Below, in pieces: positions 18,582-28,014 of a DNA stretch of 64,000 bases. The notes beneath the pieces were generated by a model. That model made no database searches and was not told the DNA's origin. It worked only from the letters and a program-made list of their open reading frames with translations. How positions within the stretch are numbered: the first letter of the stretch is position 1; each line of letters starts with the position of its first letter. Origin of the DNA: Desulfobacteraceae bacterium (GTDB lineage Bacteria > Desulfobacterota > Desulfobacteria > Desulfobacterales > JAABSP01). The stretch spans positions 1-64,000 of the forward strand of contig JAABSP010000002.1 of assembly GCA_011390345.1 (NCBI GenBank), given 5' to 3'. Both the position numbers and the translations under genes were made by a program.

Positions 18582-18624
18582 GAGGCGGGTCAGGGCCTTT
18601 ATATCAGGCGCTTTGGCCCGCCTC
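18582..18624 (+). promoter_or_regulatory. Intercistronic hairpin between livK and livH
   Basis: An 8-bp stem GAGGCGGG/CCCGCCTC (18582-18589 and 18617-18624) has no T-run behind it and lies 30 bp past livK. In binding-protein operons such a stem often protects the 5' message and gives an excess of binding protein over permease; that role is inferred. Confidence 0.55.
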
Positions 18625-18655
18625 CTTCAAGCGCTTCTTCCGAGGAAACAGCGAG

Positions 18656-19579
18656 ATGGTATTCTTCTTTCAAAATCTGATCAACGCCCTCCAGTGGGGC
18701 AGTTTCTACGCGATGATCGCCCTGGGATACTCTATGGTCTACAGTATCCTGATGCTCTTCAACTTCGCGCACGGCGACATCTTCATGGTCGGGGCCTACA
18801 TCGGCTTCGGCGTGGCAACGGGTCTGGTGGCCCTCTCCGCGATGGGCACATTCGTCCTGCCGGGCTGGCTGATTCTGGTGCTGACGATCCTCATCTCCAT
18901 GTTTCTCACCTCCTTTGTGGGGATGATCGTGGAGCGGATCGGATACCGGCCCCTGCGGGATGCGCCCCGGGCCTCAGCCGCAATCACAGGTCTGATGATC
19001 GGCATCATTTTAGAGACCGGCAACCTCGCAATCATGGGGGCCCGGCGGGTCCGCTTCCCCCCGCTGATCGAGTCGGCCACCTACAACATCGGCGGGGTCT
19101 TCATCACAAACAAGAAGATCATGATCGTGCTCGTCTCCATCGCATTCATGGTGGCCATGCATCTTTTCGTCCAGCGGACCAAGTACGGGATGGCCATGCG
19201 GGCAATGGCTTTCGACTATGTTGTCGTTCCGCTTCTCGGCATACCCGTCAACACCATCGCGACCCTCACCTTCGCGATCGGCTCCGCGCTGGCCGCGGTT
19301 GCCGGCATTCTCTTCGGCGTGGCCTATCCGGTTTTAGATCCCTACATGGGCATCGTCTTCGGCTGGAAGGCATTTGTTGCCGCGATCCTGGGGGGCAGAG
19401 GCTCGATCATGGGCGCGACCCTGGCTGGATTCCTGCTCGGCTTCATCGAGATATTCACGGCCATGATCTTTCCATCGACGCTGCGGGATCTCATCGCCTA
19501 TTCCATTATCCTGCTCATCCTGGTCTTCAGGCCCCACGGCTTTTTCGGCGAGCCCTACAGCGCTCGGCTGAGGCTGTAA
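18656..19579 (+). CDS. livH: Branched-chain amino-acid ABC transporter permease LivH
   Basis: This permease has 307 residues, with about eight membrane segments and the family's N-terminal LINALQWGSFYAMIALGYSMVYSIL. The EAA-like cytoplasmic loop region is AFVAAILGGRGSIMGATLAGFLLGFIE, which contacts the ATPases. It forms the membrane channel together with LivM. The ribosome site is GAGGAAA about 10 bases before the ATG. Length and gene order are canonical. Confidence 0.93.
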   Translation: MVFFFQNLINALQWGSFYAMIALGYSMVYSILMLFNFAHGDIFMVGAYIGFGVATGLVALSAMGTFVLPGWLILVLTILISMFLTSFVGMIVERIGYRPLRDAPRASAAITGLMIGIILETGNLAIMGARRVRFPPLIESATYNIGGVFITNKKIMIVLVSIAFMVAMHLFVQRTKYGMAMRAMAFDYVVVPLLGIPVNTIATLTFAIGSALAAVAGILFGVAYPVLDPYMGIVFGWKAFVAAILGGRGSIMGATLAGFLLGFIEIFTAMIFPSTLRDLIAYSIILLILVFRPHGFFGEPYSARLRL

Positions 19580-19654
19580 TCCACTATCGCAATCAAAACA
19601 GCATCATGCAAAAGACGAAAATCAGCAACGCTGCATGTTGAAAAGGGTTTGCTA

Positions 19655-20977
19655 ATGAATGAGATCAAAGACGCTGCTTTAGCGGCGGAAAATGGCAGGA
19701 ATAAAGAAAGCATCGGCCTTAGAGGAAAACTCCAAGGCATTCCGCTGATTGCCTGGCTCATCGGAATTCTGGCGGCAGCCGTTCTGGAACATACTTTCGG
19801 CAAAATCCTTGCGGCCGCTCTCGACATGGAGAAAATTCCGGTACTCTTCGGCCTTACCGTGATCCTCAAAGAGCCGGTGATGATACCCAAGGCCGCGATT
19901 TATGGCGTATTGATCTACGGAATCCCCATCTTTACAGTGGCCTGGATCTTCCGAATCCGATCCGCGGGGAATCTTCTGGCTGAAAATCTGCTGAAGCTTC
20001 CGCTGATCATTCCAACCCTCATCCATCTGGGGATTTTCTATGCCGCGCTCCATATCTGGTCTGATCTCAGCGCATACCGGGTGCTCACCGTCAAGCTGAC
20101 GCTGATCGCGGTGATGATGACTTTGAGCCTCAATGTGATCAACGGCTATATGGGGGAGTTCTCATGCTCCCATCCCGGCTTCATGGCACTGGGGGCATAC
20201 GCAGCATCGGCCTTTACAGTGGGACTCTTTGCCGATGACAGGCTCTTTGGTGCAGCGGTTCTTCCTGAAGTTTTAGGACCGTATCTCTTTCCCGCGGGCC
20301 TGGTCATCGGCGGATTTACCGCGGCCATCGGCGCGCTGGTGATCGCGATCCCCTCCTTCAGAACCCGGGGGGATTATCTTGCCATCATCTCACTGGCCTT
20401 TCTCTTCATCGTCAAGAGTTTGCTGGAAAACCTCGAAGTGGTAGGGGGCCCCAGAGGGATGAGCAGCCAGCCCGACTACGCGAATCTCCCAACGGTCTTC
20501 ACCTGGTGCGTCCTCTGCGTATGGATCATCAACAATTTCGTCCGCTCCATCCTCGGCAAGGCACTGAATGCGGTCAGAGATGACGAGACCGCGGCCGACG
20601 CGATGACCATCAACACCCGGAGAACCAAGATGATCGCCTTTATGTTCGGCGCGTTCTGGGCCGGTGTGGCCGGGGGGCTTTTCGCGCATGTGCTCCGGTA
20701 TGTCAACCCCGCGACCTTCGGCATCCAGAAGCTGGCCGAGGTGCTGGCCATGGTCTATTTCGGGGGGCTAAACTCGGTCTATGGTTCGATTGTCGGCGCG
20801 GTCAGCCTGAGCATGCTCTCCGAGGCGCTGCGGCCTCTGGAGATATTCAAATGGATCATCATTCCGCTGCTGCTCATTCTGGTGATGATCTTCCGGCCCA
20901 CGGGCCTGATCTCCTTTACGGAGTTCGATCCGAGACGGATCATGGGCCCAAAAAACCGGAAAGAAGGGGAGGTGTAA
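19655..20977 (+). CDS. livM: Branched-chain amino-acid ABC transporter permease LivM
   Basis: This 440-residue polytopic permease has an extended N-terminus of about 130 residues with three or four membrane segments ahead of the conserved core (VKLTLIAVMMTLSLNVINGYMGEFSCSHPGFMALGAYAAS). The coupling loop is AFMFGAFWAGVAGGLFAHV. The LivM core usually starts near that NGYMGE motif, so the protein is longer than average, although such N-terminal extensions are known. The ATG at 19655 has AAAAGGG seven bases upstream; an in-frame TTG at 19649 is less likely. Confidence 0.9.
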   Translation: MNEIKDAALAAENGRNKESIGLRGKLQGIPLIAWLIGILAAAVLEHTFGKILAAALDMEKIPVLFGLTVILKEPVMIPKAAIYGVLIYGIPIFTVAWIFRIRSAGNLLAENLLKLPLIIPTLIHLGIFYAALHIWSDLSAYRVLTVKLTLIAVMMTLSLNVINGYMGEFSCSHPGFMALGAYAASAFTVGLFADDRLFGAAVLPEVLGPYLFPAGLVIGGFTAAIGALVIAIPSFRTRGDYLAIISLAFLFIVKSLLENLEVVGGPRGMSSQPDYANLPTVFTWCVLCVWIINNFVRSILGKALNAVRDDETAADAMTINTRRTKMIAFMFGAFWAGVAGGLFAHVLRYVNPATFGIQKLAEVLAMVYFGGLNSVYGSIVGAVSLSMLSEALRPLEIFKWIIIPLLLILVMIFRPTGLISFTEFDPRRIMGPKNRKEGEV

Positions 20978-20979
20978 GG

Positions 20980-21750
20980 ATGGCGCTGCTTGAAATCATA
21001 AACATGACCCATTTCTTCGGGGGGCTGCGAGCGGTCCACGACTATAATCTATCTGTGGAACCGGGCCAGGTTCGGGGGCTGATAGGCCCCAACGGCGCGG
21101 GAAAGACGACGATCTTCAATCTGATCACCGGGATCTATCGCCCCAGCCAGGGAACCATCCTTCTGGACGGCCAGGGAATTGTCGGCCGCCAGCCCTATCA
21201 GATCGCTGCCCAGGGCCTGGGCAGAACCTTCCAGGACCTTCGGCTCTGGCGTCACATGACTGTGCTGGAGCATGTAAAGTTGGCACGCTATTCCAAGCTG
21301 AGCTACGGGCTTATCGGCGCATTTTTCGGCACACCAAAACGGCATGCCGAGGAGGCCGCAACCGAGAAACGGGCATATGAACTGCTGGAGATGATGCAAA
21401 TTGCCCATCTTTCGGACCAGCTCGTCACGAACCTTCCCTACGGGGCACAGCGCCGGGTCGAGATGGCCCGGGCCCTGGCCACGGAGCCGAAGATCCTCTT
21501 TCTGGACGAGCCGACCGCGGGTATGAATCCCGAGGAGCTGATCCAGATGATGGCCATCATCCGAAGGGTCAGAGACGATCTGGGGCTGGCGATCTTTCTC
21601 ATCGAGCACAGGCTCAAGATGGTGATGGAACTCTGCGACATTATTCAGACCCTTGTTTTCGGCGAGGTGATCGCGGAAGGAACCCCCGAGGAGATTCAAA
21701 ACGATCCGGACGTGATCGAAGCCTATCTGGGCAAGGAGGTGGTTGTATAA
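20980..21750 (+). CDS. livG: Branched-chain amino-acid ABC transporter ATPase LivG
   Basis: This ABC ATPase has 256 residues. Walker A is GPNGAGKTT, the Q-loop is in GLGRTFQDLRLW, the signature-like motif is LPYGAQRRVEMARALA, Walker B is ILFLDEPTAGMNPEE and the switch His is in LIEHRLKM. GGGGAGGTG precedes the ATG at 20980, and the frame remains open upstream inside livM. It couples ATP hydrolysis to LivHM and overlaps the following ATPase gene by one base. Confidence 0.94.
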   Translation: MALLEIINMTHFFGGLRAVHDYNLSVEPGQVRGLIGPNGAGKTTIFNLITGIYRPSQGTILLDGQGIVGRQPYQIAAQGLGRTFQDLRLWRHMTVLEHVKLARYSKLSYGLIGAFFGTPKRHAEEAATEKRAYELLEMMQIAHLSDQLVTNLPYGAQRRVEMARALATEPKILFLDEPTAGMNPEELIQMMAIIRRVRDDLGLAIFLIEHRLKMVMELCDIIQTLVFGEVIAEGTPEEIQNDPDVIEAYLGKEVVV

Positions 21751-22460
21751 TGTTGAAGATTGAAAACCTTCGGGTATCCTACGGGCGGATCAAAGCCCTG
21801 CACGGCATCGATTTTCATCTGGATGCCGGGGAGATCGTCTGCATCATCGGGGCAAACGGCGCGGGCAAGAGCACCGCGCTCAGGGCCATCTCCCGGATGG
21901 TTCCGGCAGAGCCCGGTTCGAAGATGACCTTCAATGGAGAGGATCTGCTCAAATATCCGCCCGACAGGGTGGTGAGCCGTCTGGGGATCTCCCATGTGCC
22001 CGAGGGGAGACGCCTTTTCGGCAACCTGACGGTGCTGGAGAACCTGCAACTGGCCGCGTTCGCGAGAAAGGACAAAGGAGCCATCGAGGCCGACATTCAA
22101 CGGGTCTTCAAAATCTTCCCACGGGTCGAGGAGCGGGTGGCACAGAAGGCCGGCACTCTCTCGGGCGGGGAGCAGCAGATGCTGGCGATCGGACGGGCAT
22201 TTGTCAGCGGCCGGAAGCTCATGCTGCTGGACGAGCCTTCCATGGGGCTGGCGCCGCTTCTGATGCTCTCGGTCTTTGACGCTCTCAAGGAGATCAACGG
22301 AGAGGGGACCGCGATCCTGCTGGTGGAACAGAATGCCCGCCTTGCCCTGCAATTTTCCCAACGGGGCTATGTGCTGGAGAACGGGAACCTTGTGCTGCAG
22401 GGGGATTCAAAGGATCTATTGGAAAATCCGGAGGTTAAAAAAGCCTATCTCGGGGGTTGA
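21750..22460 (+). CDS. livF: Branched-chain amino-acid ABC transporter ATPase LivF
   Basis: This 236-residue ATPase has Walker A GANGAGKST, signature LSGGEQQMLAIGRA, Walker B LMLLDEPSMGLAP and switch His replaced in the usual LivF way (LLVEQNARLAL). Its ATG shares the final A of the livG TAA, so translation is coupled. It completes the KHMGF set, and a candidate terminator follows. Confidence 0.94.
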   Translation: MLKIENLRVSYGRIKALHGIDFHLDAGEIVCIIGANGAGKSTALRAISRMVPAEPGSKMTFNGEDLLKYPPDRVVSRLGISHVPEGRRLFGNLTVLENLQLAAFARKDKGAIEADIQRVFKIFPRVEERVAQKAGTLSGGEQQMLAIGRAFVSGRKLMLLDEPSMGLAPLLMLSVFDALKEINGEGTAILLVEQNARLALQFSQRGYVLENGNLVLQGDSKDLLENPEVKKAYLGG

Positions 22461-22468
22461 TCCCGGAT

Positions 22469-22514
22469 GAGCGATTGGTTCTCCGCCTCCATCGCCCTGA
22501 AACGCTCTTTTTTT
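22469..22514 (+). terminator. Weak candidate terminator of the liv operon
   Basis: GAGCG (22469-22473) can pair with CGCTC (22503-22507), which is followed directly by TTTTTTT. The stem is only 5 bp with a long loop, so the call rests mainly on the T-run and position. Confidence 0.35.
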
Positions 22515-22642
22515 CTAGGGCCCGCAGCCCAATAGTTCAAAGATTGCTTGAAATGGCGGCGCAAAAGATGTAAGGTTTACTCAACCGCTGGTTCTACAGC
22601 ACTTGCTATTCAAGGACCACACCAACAGAAAGGGGAAAAAAG

Positions 22643-22912
22643 ATGAACAAAGGTGATCTGATCAGCGAAGTGTCCAAGGTCGTCAGCACGAAGAAGGAGG
22701 CACAGGCCGCGGTGGATGCCGTCTTCGACACCATCCGGGAGACCCTGAAAAAGGGGGAGGATGTGACCTTGGTCGGCTTCGGAACCTTCAAGGTGGTTAA
22801 GCGGGAGGCCCGCAAGGGCAGAAATCCCCAGACCGGCAAAGAGATGCAGATTGCGGCAAAAAAAGTTCCCAAGTTTACGCCGGGAAAGACGCTCAAAGAG
22901 GCCGTCAAGTAA
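22643..22912 (+). CDS. DNA-binding protein HU/IHF family
   Basis: This 89-residue histone-like protein binds and bends DNA as a dimer. It has the N-terminal helices [14 protein letters not shown]...AVDAVFDTI, the core [21 protein letters not shown] (beta-arm signature with the intercalating Pro) and a C-terminal [27 protein letters not shown] lies just before the ATG. It has its own strong terminator. HU rather than IHF is favoured by general similarity and the isolated position. Confidence 0.93.
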   Translation: MNKGDLISEVSKVVSTKKEAQAAVDAVFDTIRETLKKGEDVTLVGFGTFKVVKREARKGRNPQTGKEMQIAAKKVPKFTPGKTLKEAVK

Positions 22913-22951
22913 GAAGCCGCATTCTTTCGGGCCCGTCTCGAATCAGGGTAA

Positions 22952-22983
22952 AGGGAGGTTTTTAAACAAGCCTCCCTTTTTTT
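22952..22983 (+). terminator. Rho-independent terminator of the HU gene
   Basis: AGGGAGG (22952-22958) pairs with CCTCCCT (22971-22977), followed by a run of T to 22983. It is 40 bp past the HU stop. Confidence 0.9.
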
Positions 22984-22992
22984 ATTTGCGGA

Positions 22993-23952
22993 TCAGACGT
23001 GGTTTCTCAGTTTCAGCGCGGCCGGATGGGGCTTCAGATAGGTCTGGTTCTTCAGGTAGGGCTGGTCGTATTTTCGAACATAGTGGTTGATGAGTGTGAC
23101 CGGCACGATCAGGGGAACCTCGTCTGCGCGGTAGGCTTCCAATACCTCCAGCAGCTCCTGTTTTTCGTCTGCCGAGAGCTGCTTTTTGAAATAGCCCATC
23201 ATATGCTGGAGGACGTTGATGTTCTTCTTCTGCGTCGTCTTGAGCCGCAGCGCATCCACTAAAAGCGCTTCATATTCGGCAAAGAGCGCGGCTGCATCCT
23301 TTTGGGACCCCTCGGCCACCAGCTTTCCCATCTTCCGGTACTGTTTCTGGCTGTGGGAAAGGATCAACAGCTTGTTCTCCGAATGAAATCCGATGAGATC
23401 CTTCATCTTTTTCGTCCCCGTTTCAGGATGGCGGGTCTCCCGCCACCGCTTCAGGGTGAAGATTTGTTCGATGAAGTTCTCCCGAAGCTTCGGATCATGG
23501 AGCCTCCCCTCTTCCTCTACGGGGATCAGGGGAAAATGGTCCATGAAGGTCTTTGCAAAGAGGCCGGAGCCTGAGCCGACCGGATGTCCCTCTTTGCTGT
23601 AGATCTTGACCCGCTCCATGCCGCTGCTGGGGGAGCGGCTCTTGAAGATGAATCCGCAGAGATCTTCGGATTCGAGTTCCTTTACCCGCTTTTGGGCCCA
23701 GGAAACCATCTGCTCTGTATGGTCGATCCCGGAACGGCGGGTCATCAGACGGGGGGTTGCAGGATCTCCCACCAGGCGCATGGCCTCCCGGGGAACCCCG
23801 AGGCCGCACTCAACCTCGGGGCAGACCGGAACATATTCCACATACTGCCCCAGGGTGTCGGTGAGAAAGCGGTCGTGTTTGTGGCCCCCGTCGTAGCGGA
23901 CCGCCTGGCCCAACAGACAGGCGCTGATGCCGATTCGAAAGGTATCCTTCAT
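22993..23952 (-). CDS. DUF523-DUF1722 (YbgA-like) fusion protein
   Basis: The 319-residue protein has an N-terminal DUF523 domain (about 5-150). Its conserved cysteines lie in SACLLGQAVRYDGGHK, VCPEVECGLGVPRE and the DLCGFIFKSRSPS loop. DUF523 includes the iron-sulfur thiouracil desulfurase TudS, and these Cys fit such a cluster. A DUF1722 domain (about 185-305, HSQKQYRKMG...HMMGYFKKQLSADEKQELL) follows, as in E. coli YbgA. The activity of this fusion is unproven; RNA or nucleobase desulfuration is the best guess. It converges on the HU gene. Confidence 0.85.
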   Translation of the reverse strand: MKDTFRIGISACLLGQAVRYDGGHKHDRFLTDTLGQYVEYVPVCPEVECGLGVPREAMRLVGDPATPRLMTRRSGIDHTEQMVSWAQKRVKELESEDLCGFIFKSRSPSSGMERVKIYSKEGHPVGSGSGLFAKTFMDHFPLIPVEEEGRLHDPKLRENFIEQIFTLKRWRETRHPETGTKKMKDLIGFHSENKLLILSHSQKQYRKMGKLVAEGSQKDAAALFAEYEALLVDALRLKTTQKKNINVLQHMMGYFKKQLSADEKQELLEVLEAYRADEVPLIVPVTLINHYVRKYDQPYLKNQTYLKPHPAALKLRNHV

Positions 23953-23993
23953 AGTATCCCTTATTCTTTTCCGGTATTCTTTTCAGGCATTTA

Positions 23994-24728
23994 TTATTTT
24001 CCTGCCGAACCGATGAAGCAGTTGTTGGTGTCTCCGTCATCTCCGTCGATCGGATCGTCATTCTCGGCCGTTACGGTGATGTTCACCGGCCCTGTGGTTC
24101 GGGTGGCATCCTCGTTGTCCGTAACGGTGCAGTAGGCCGAAAAGGTTCCGGTTCCGGAATAGGTATGGTGGAAGATACCGGTGGCATTGCTCTCTTCTCC
24201 GCCGCTCACTCCGGGATCGAGGGTGTAGCGGACCACCTGGCCGTCCGGATCATCTGCCGTACAGGTGAATTTTGCCTGGCGGAGTTCCCTGTTCACCCAC
24301 TGGGCTTCAAATGATGTGATGGCGGGCGCGGCGTTCTCTTCGGAGCCGGGGCCGGCCGGCAGAATATTGATTGTATGGGGGCCGGCCGTGCTCTCCATTC
24401 CGGCATCGTCGGTCGCGGTGCAGGTGGCCCAGAATTCCCCGGTATCAGTATAGGCATGCTGGAAAAACCCGCCGGTGCTGGTCTCTGTATTTCCGTCCCC
24501 GTAGTCTATGGTATAATTGACAACCTGTCCGTCCGGGTCCGAGGCCGAACAGGTGAATTGAATCTCCCGGTTCTCCTCGTCGATGATTTCCATTGTAAAA
24601 CCATCCTCACCAAAGACCGGTTCTTCAGACTCCTGGGCAAATCCCCATGCGCCCATCAGAAGAACGACCCAAAAGGCTGCAATTCCTGCAGGCACCGCAC
24701 TGACCAGCCATCCTTTCAATCCCTTCAT
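23994..24728 (-). CDS. Exported protein with two PKD-like domains
   Basis: The protein has 244 residues from the ATG at 24728, behind AAAGGAGGAGAG; the open frame upstream has no ribosome site. A signal peptide (residues 1-31) is followed by two PKD-type beta-sandwich repeats, each containing FTCxAxDPDGQVVxYT and ending in a Thr-rich strand (about 45-120 and 135-220). The C-terminus is Asp/Gly-rich and stops at NNCFIGSAGK. This resembles the start of a CFI-box sorting signal, whose usual form has a longer hydrophobic end. It could be a surface or periplasmic adhesion/scaffold protein; there are no catalytic residues. Confidence 0.75.
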   Translation of the reverse strand: MKGLKGWLVSAVPAGIAAFWVVLLMGAWGFAQESEEPVFGEDGFTMEIIDEENREIQFTCSASDPDGQVVNYTIDYGDGNTETSTGGFFQHAYTDTGEFWATCTATDDAGMESTAGPHTINILPAGPGSEENAAPAITSFEAQWVNRELRQAKFTCTADDPDGQVVRYTLDPGVSGGEESNATGIFHHTYSGTGTFSAYCTVTDNEDATRTTGPVNITVTAENDDPIDGDDGDTNNCFIGSAGK

Positions 24729-24933
24729 CTCTCCTCCTTTTGATTTCCTCTGTTCCCGTTTCCATCTGCCGATGATCATCCCCCTTGAAGAAAAGGGATT
24801 TTTCCGATAGATTCGAGAGAATGACAACAGACTTCCTTTATAGCCGACAATCCCCCAAGAGGTCAAAACAATTATAGCAAAGCATCTCGTTCTGATCGGG
24901 GAGCGTTCCGCCCTTCTCCACCTGACCTTTCTG

Positions 24934-25773
24934 CTATCCAGTGATAAGATCTGCTCCCGGAACAGCGGCATTCTGCCGGATTCCCGGGACCGCTCTTCCC
25001 TCCCACTGGTAAAAGGGCCGGATGCCGAGGAGTTCGGCAAGGGTCGGCGCGGTGTCGAGGATGCTGACGGGAGTTTGAATCTCCCCTTTCTTCGCGATAT
25101 CGGGCCCCGCCGCGATCCAGGGGATTGTCATCACCTCCGGAAGGTCCACCTCATGGTGATCCTCGATCCCGCCGTGGTCGCTCTGGAGAATGATATTATA
25201 GAGATCCTCGAGCCCGGCAAAGGCCAGCATGTCCAGGATTTGCCCCACTCCCCGATCTGCGCTCCGAAGCGCATCGAGGTAGGGCTCCGACATGAAGCCG
25301 TGGGCATGGCCCATCTTGTCCACCCGCTCGAAATAGATAAAGCAGAAATCAGGCATCTTCTCCACCAGATAGCCCCCTGCGGCCCGGGCAAAATTTTCGT
25401 CATGATCCGGGTCCGTCAGCGCGGTATTCATGCAGAGGGCATGATCCACGGCCTTGGGCAGCCAGAGGTTTCTCAGATATTCCCAACTGAAGAAGGCCGC
25501 GGTCTTCAGCCCGTTGTACTTTGCCAGATCCATGATCCCCCAGGCCGCCGGCGACGGCTCGGGCCTGGCCGTGTTGGCCAGCACATTGTGGCCGGCCGGG
25601 CTCATGGAGGTGAACATACTGAAGTGGGCCGGCAGAGTGATGGAAGGTGTCACGGTCCGTGCCGTAAGGGAGAAACTGCCCTTCTCCATGAGCCGTCCGA
25701 TATTGGGTGTGCCTGCGGCAGCAAGTGCGTCGGCCCGGCAGGCGTCGATGACGATAAGAATTGCTTTTTTCAT
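24934..25773 (-). CDS. Alkaline-phosphatase-family phosphodiesterase/pyrophosphatase
   Basis: This 279-residue enzyme belongs to the type I phosphodiesterase/nucleotide pyrophosphatase family. Metal ligands are visible in order: VIDACRAD (Asp), TPSITLPAHFSMFTS (nucleophile Thr or Ser region), DKMGHAHG (Asp-His) and SDHGGIEDHHEV (Asp-His, then His). There is no signal peptide, so it acts in the cytoplasm. The ATG at 25773 has GAGGAG upstream and places MKKAILIVIDACRAD at the N-terminus as usual; the frame is open to 25806. Substrate is unknown; phosphonate or nucleotide hydrolysis and metal-dependent mutase activities all occur in the family. Confidence 0.8.
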   Translation of the reverse strand: MKKAILIVIDACRADALAAAGTPNIGRLMEKGSFSLTARTVTPSITLPAHFSMFTSMSPAGHNVLANTARPEPSPAAWGIMDLAKYNGLKTAAFFSWEYLRNLWLPKAVDHALCMNTALTDPDHDENFARAAGGYLVEKMPDFCFIYFERVDKMGHAHGFMSEPYLDALRSADRGVGQILDMLAFAGLEDLYNIILQSDHGGIEDHHEVDLPEVMTIPWIAAGPDIAKKGEIQTPVSILDTAPTLAELLGIRPFYQWEGRAVPGIRQNAAVPGADLITG

Positions 25774-26007
25774 CTGGATTCGATCTCCTCGATTCACTCG
25801 TTTCATAACACCATAATATAAGGATACAGTCGTTTATGGCCGGAATTTCGAATGGGACATTCATCCATCCGCTCATCGATTTCAACGGCAATAATAAACC
25901 CTTTTGGTGAAAAATCGATGAGATTTTTGAAGGCGGGGATACCGGTTGCATGGATTTTGGGTTCATGGTACATAGGAAATCCGATCAGGAGACTATGAGA
26001 GGATTTT

Positions 26008-28014
26008 ATGGCAGCCCCTAAACCGACCTACGAAGAGCTGGAAAAAAAAATCGAGTGCCTTGAAGGCGAGCTGCAGCATTGCAGATCCGCAAAAGAAGAG
26101 CGGTTCCTTAAGATCGTCACCCACATGCCGGTGATGGTGGATGCCTTTGACGAGAAGGGCAACATCATCTTCTGGAATCTGGAGTGCGAGCGGGTAACCG
26201 GTTATGCGGCCGATGAAATCATCGACAATCCGGATGCGCTGAAGCTTCTCTATCCTGACCCGGATTACCGGAAAGAGATGATGGGGCTGATTTCAAAGCT
26301 CGGCTTTGACTTTCAGAATCAAGAATGGAATGTCACCTGCAAGAATGGAACCGCCAAGACCGTCTCCTTTTCCAATATCTCCGAAGAGGTTCCCATATCG
26401 GGCTGGTTCTCCTGGGCCGTTGGCGTGGACGTCACCGAGGTCAAACGGAGCAGAGAAGCGCTCCGCCGCTATCGGGATCGGCTGGTCAACATTCTGGAAA
26501 GCATCAGCGACGGCTTTTTCAGCCTCGACAGCGATCTCCGGGTCACCTATTTCAACCGGGCCGCGGCCCGTCTGCTGCAGAGAGAGCCTAATGAAGTGCT
26601 GGGCCGAAGGCTCTTCAACGCTTTTCCCCAGGCCAGAGGGTCGATCTTTGAAACCAAATACACCGAAGCCCTCCGCACCCGGAAACCGCTCTCCTTTGAA
26701 ACCTACTTCGGGGTTCCCCCCTATGAAAACTGGTATGATGTCCAGGTCTATCCCTTTGAACGGGGGATCACCGTCTTCTTCCGGGTCATCACCGAGATCA
26801 AAAGAGGCCGGGAGGAGCGGGAGCGGCTGGAAAGGCAGCTACAGCACGTCAGGAGACTGGAGGCCATCGGAACCCTCTCGGCCGGTATCGCGCACGATTT
26901 CAACAACATCCTCTTCCCCATCATCGGCTATTCGGAGATGCTCATGGAGGATGCGCCGCCAGAGAGCGATACCCGGGAGAGCCTGCAGGAGATCTTCAAC
27001 GCCGCAAACCGGGCAAAGGATCTTATCCGTCAGATCCTCACCTTCAGCCGGCAGAGCGAGGAGGAGCAGAAGCCCATCGAGATCCCAAATGCCGTGAAAG
27101 AGGTGCTGAATCTGCTCCGGGCCACCCTGCCCATCACCATTGAGATTCGAAAAAAGATCGATCCGGAATGCGGAAAGATTCTGGCCTCTCCCACCCAGAT
27201 CCACCAGATCGTCATGAACCTCTGCACCAACGCCTACCATTCCATGCAGGAGAATGGGGGACGGCTGACGGTCTCCCTGACCCCCTATGAAATGGAGCCG
27301 AATGATATTCCCCCGTATCCGGAAGTGACCCCGGGCCCCTATTTGAAGCTGACGGTGACGGACACCGGTGTGGGCATGCCGCCGGAAATCGTGGAAAGAA
27401 TCTTCGAACCCTATTTCACCACCCGCAGGGAGATGGGCGGAAACGGGCTGGGACTTTCTGTGGTTCACGGGATCGTCAAAAATCTGGGGGGCCACATCGG
27501 CGTCTACAGCGAGCGGGAAAGGGGAACCGCCTTTCATGTATACCTGCCCGTATTCACCACAGCCGCGGATGAGAATGGCAGACCCGGTGCCGCGCCCCAA
27601 CCCCTGGCCCGCGGCCATGAGCGGGTGCTGCTGGTGGATGACGAGCCCCAGACCGCGAAGATGCTTCAGCAGATGCTCAGCCGCCTCGGCTATCCGGTAA
27701 CACCGAAGACCGACAGTCTGGAGGCATTGGAGTCCTTCCGGAACCGGCCCGATGATTTCGATCTGGTCATCACCGACACCACCATGCCCCGGATGACCGG
27801 CATCACCCTCTTCAAGAAAATGATCGAGATCCGGCCCGATATTCCGGTGATCATCTGCACCGGCTATTCCGATCTCATCTCCGAAGAGAAGGCCAAAAAA
27901 CTGGGAATAAAGGCTTTTATCGCCAAGCCGGTGGTGATGCGGGAGTTATCCGTACAAATCCGGGAGGTGCTGGATGGGAAAGGATCATCCACAGAAGAGA
28001 GGAGCGAACCATGA
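26008..28014 (+). CDS. Hybrid PAS histidine kinase with receiver domain
   Basis: The 668-residue protein is soluble. It opens with PTYEELEKKIECLEGEL, the coiled coil common in Desulfobacterota kinases. PAS 1 (about 30-150) and PAS 2 (about 155-275) are followed by HisKA with H296 in AGIAHDFNNIL, then HATPase (N box LCTNAYHSM, G1 DTGVGMP, G2 GNGLGLSVVHG). A C-terminal receiver has phosphoacceptor D590 in VITDTTMPRMTG and a conserved Lys in AFIAKPV. The presence of both His and Asp implies a phosphorelay, but no output domain is seen. It overlaps the next gene by four bases. Confidence 0.92.
   Translation: MAAPKPTYEELEKKIECLEGELQHCRSAKEERFLKIVTHMPVMVDAFDEKGNIIFWNLECERVTGYAADEIIDNPDALKLLYPDPDYRKEMMGLISKLGFDFQNQEWNVTCKNGTAKTVSFSNISEEVPISGWFSWAVGVDVTEVKRSREALRRYRDRLVNILESISDGFFSLDSDLRVTYFNRAAARLLQREPNEVLGRRLFNAFPQARGSIFETKYTEALRTRKPLSFETYFGVPPYENWYDVQVYPFERGITVFFRVITEIKRGREERERLERQLQHVRRLEAIGTLSAGIAHDFNNILFPIIGYSEMLMEDAPPESDTRESLQEIFNAANRAKDLIRQILTFSRQSEEEQKPIEIPNAVKEVLNLLRATLPITIEIRKKIDPECGKILASPTQIHQIVMNLCTNAYHSMQENGGRLTVSLTPYEMEPNDIPPYPEVTPGPYLKLTVTDTGVGMPPEIVERIFEPYFTTRREMGGNGLGLSVVHGIVKNLGGHIGVYSERERGTAFHVYLPVFTTAADENGRPGAAPQPLARGHERVLLVDDEPQTAKMLQQMLSRLGYPVTPKTDSLEALESFRNRPDDFDLVITDTTMPRMTGITLFKKMIEIRPDIPVIICTGYSDLISEEKAKKLGIKAFIAKPVVMRELSVQIREVLDGKGSSTEERSEP

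Noticed and set aside
22548-22576. Promoter before the HU gene beginning at TTGAAA
   Set aside because: No acceptable -10 box at 15-19 bp; the nearest are TAAGGT and GTAAGG.
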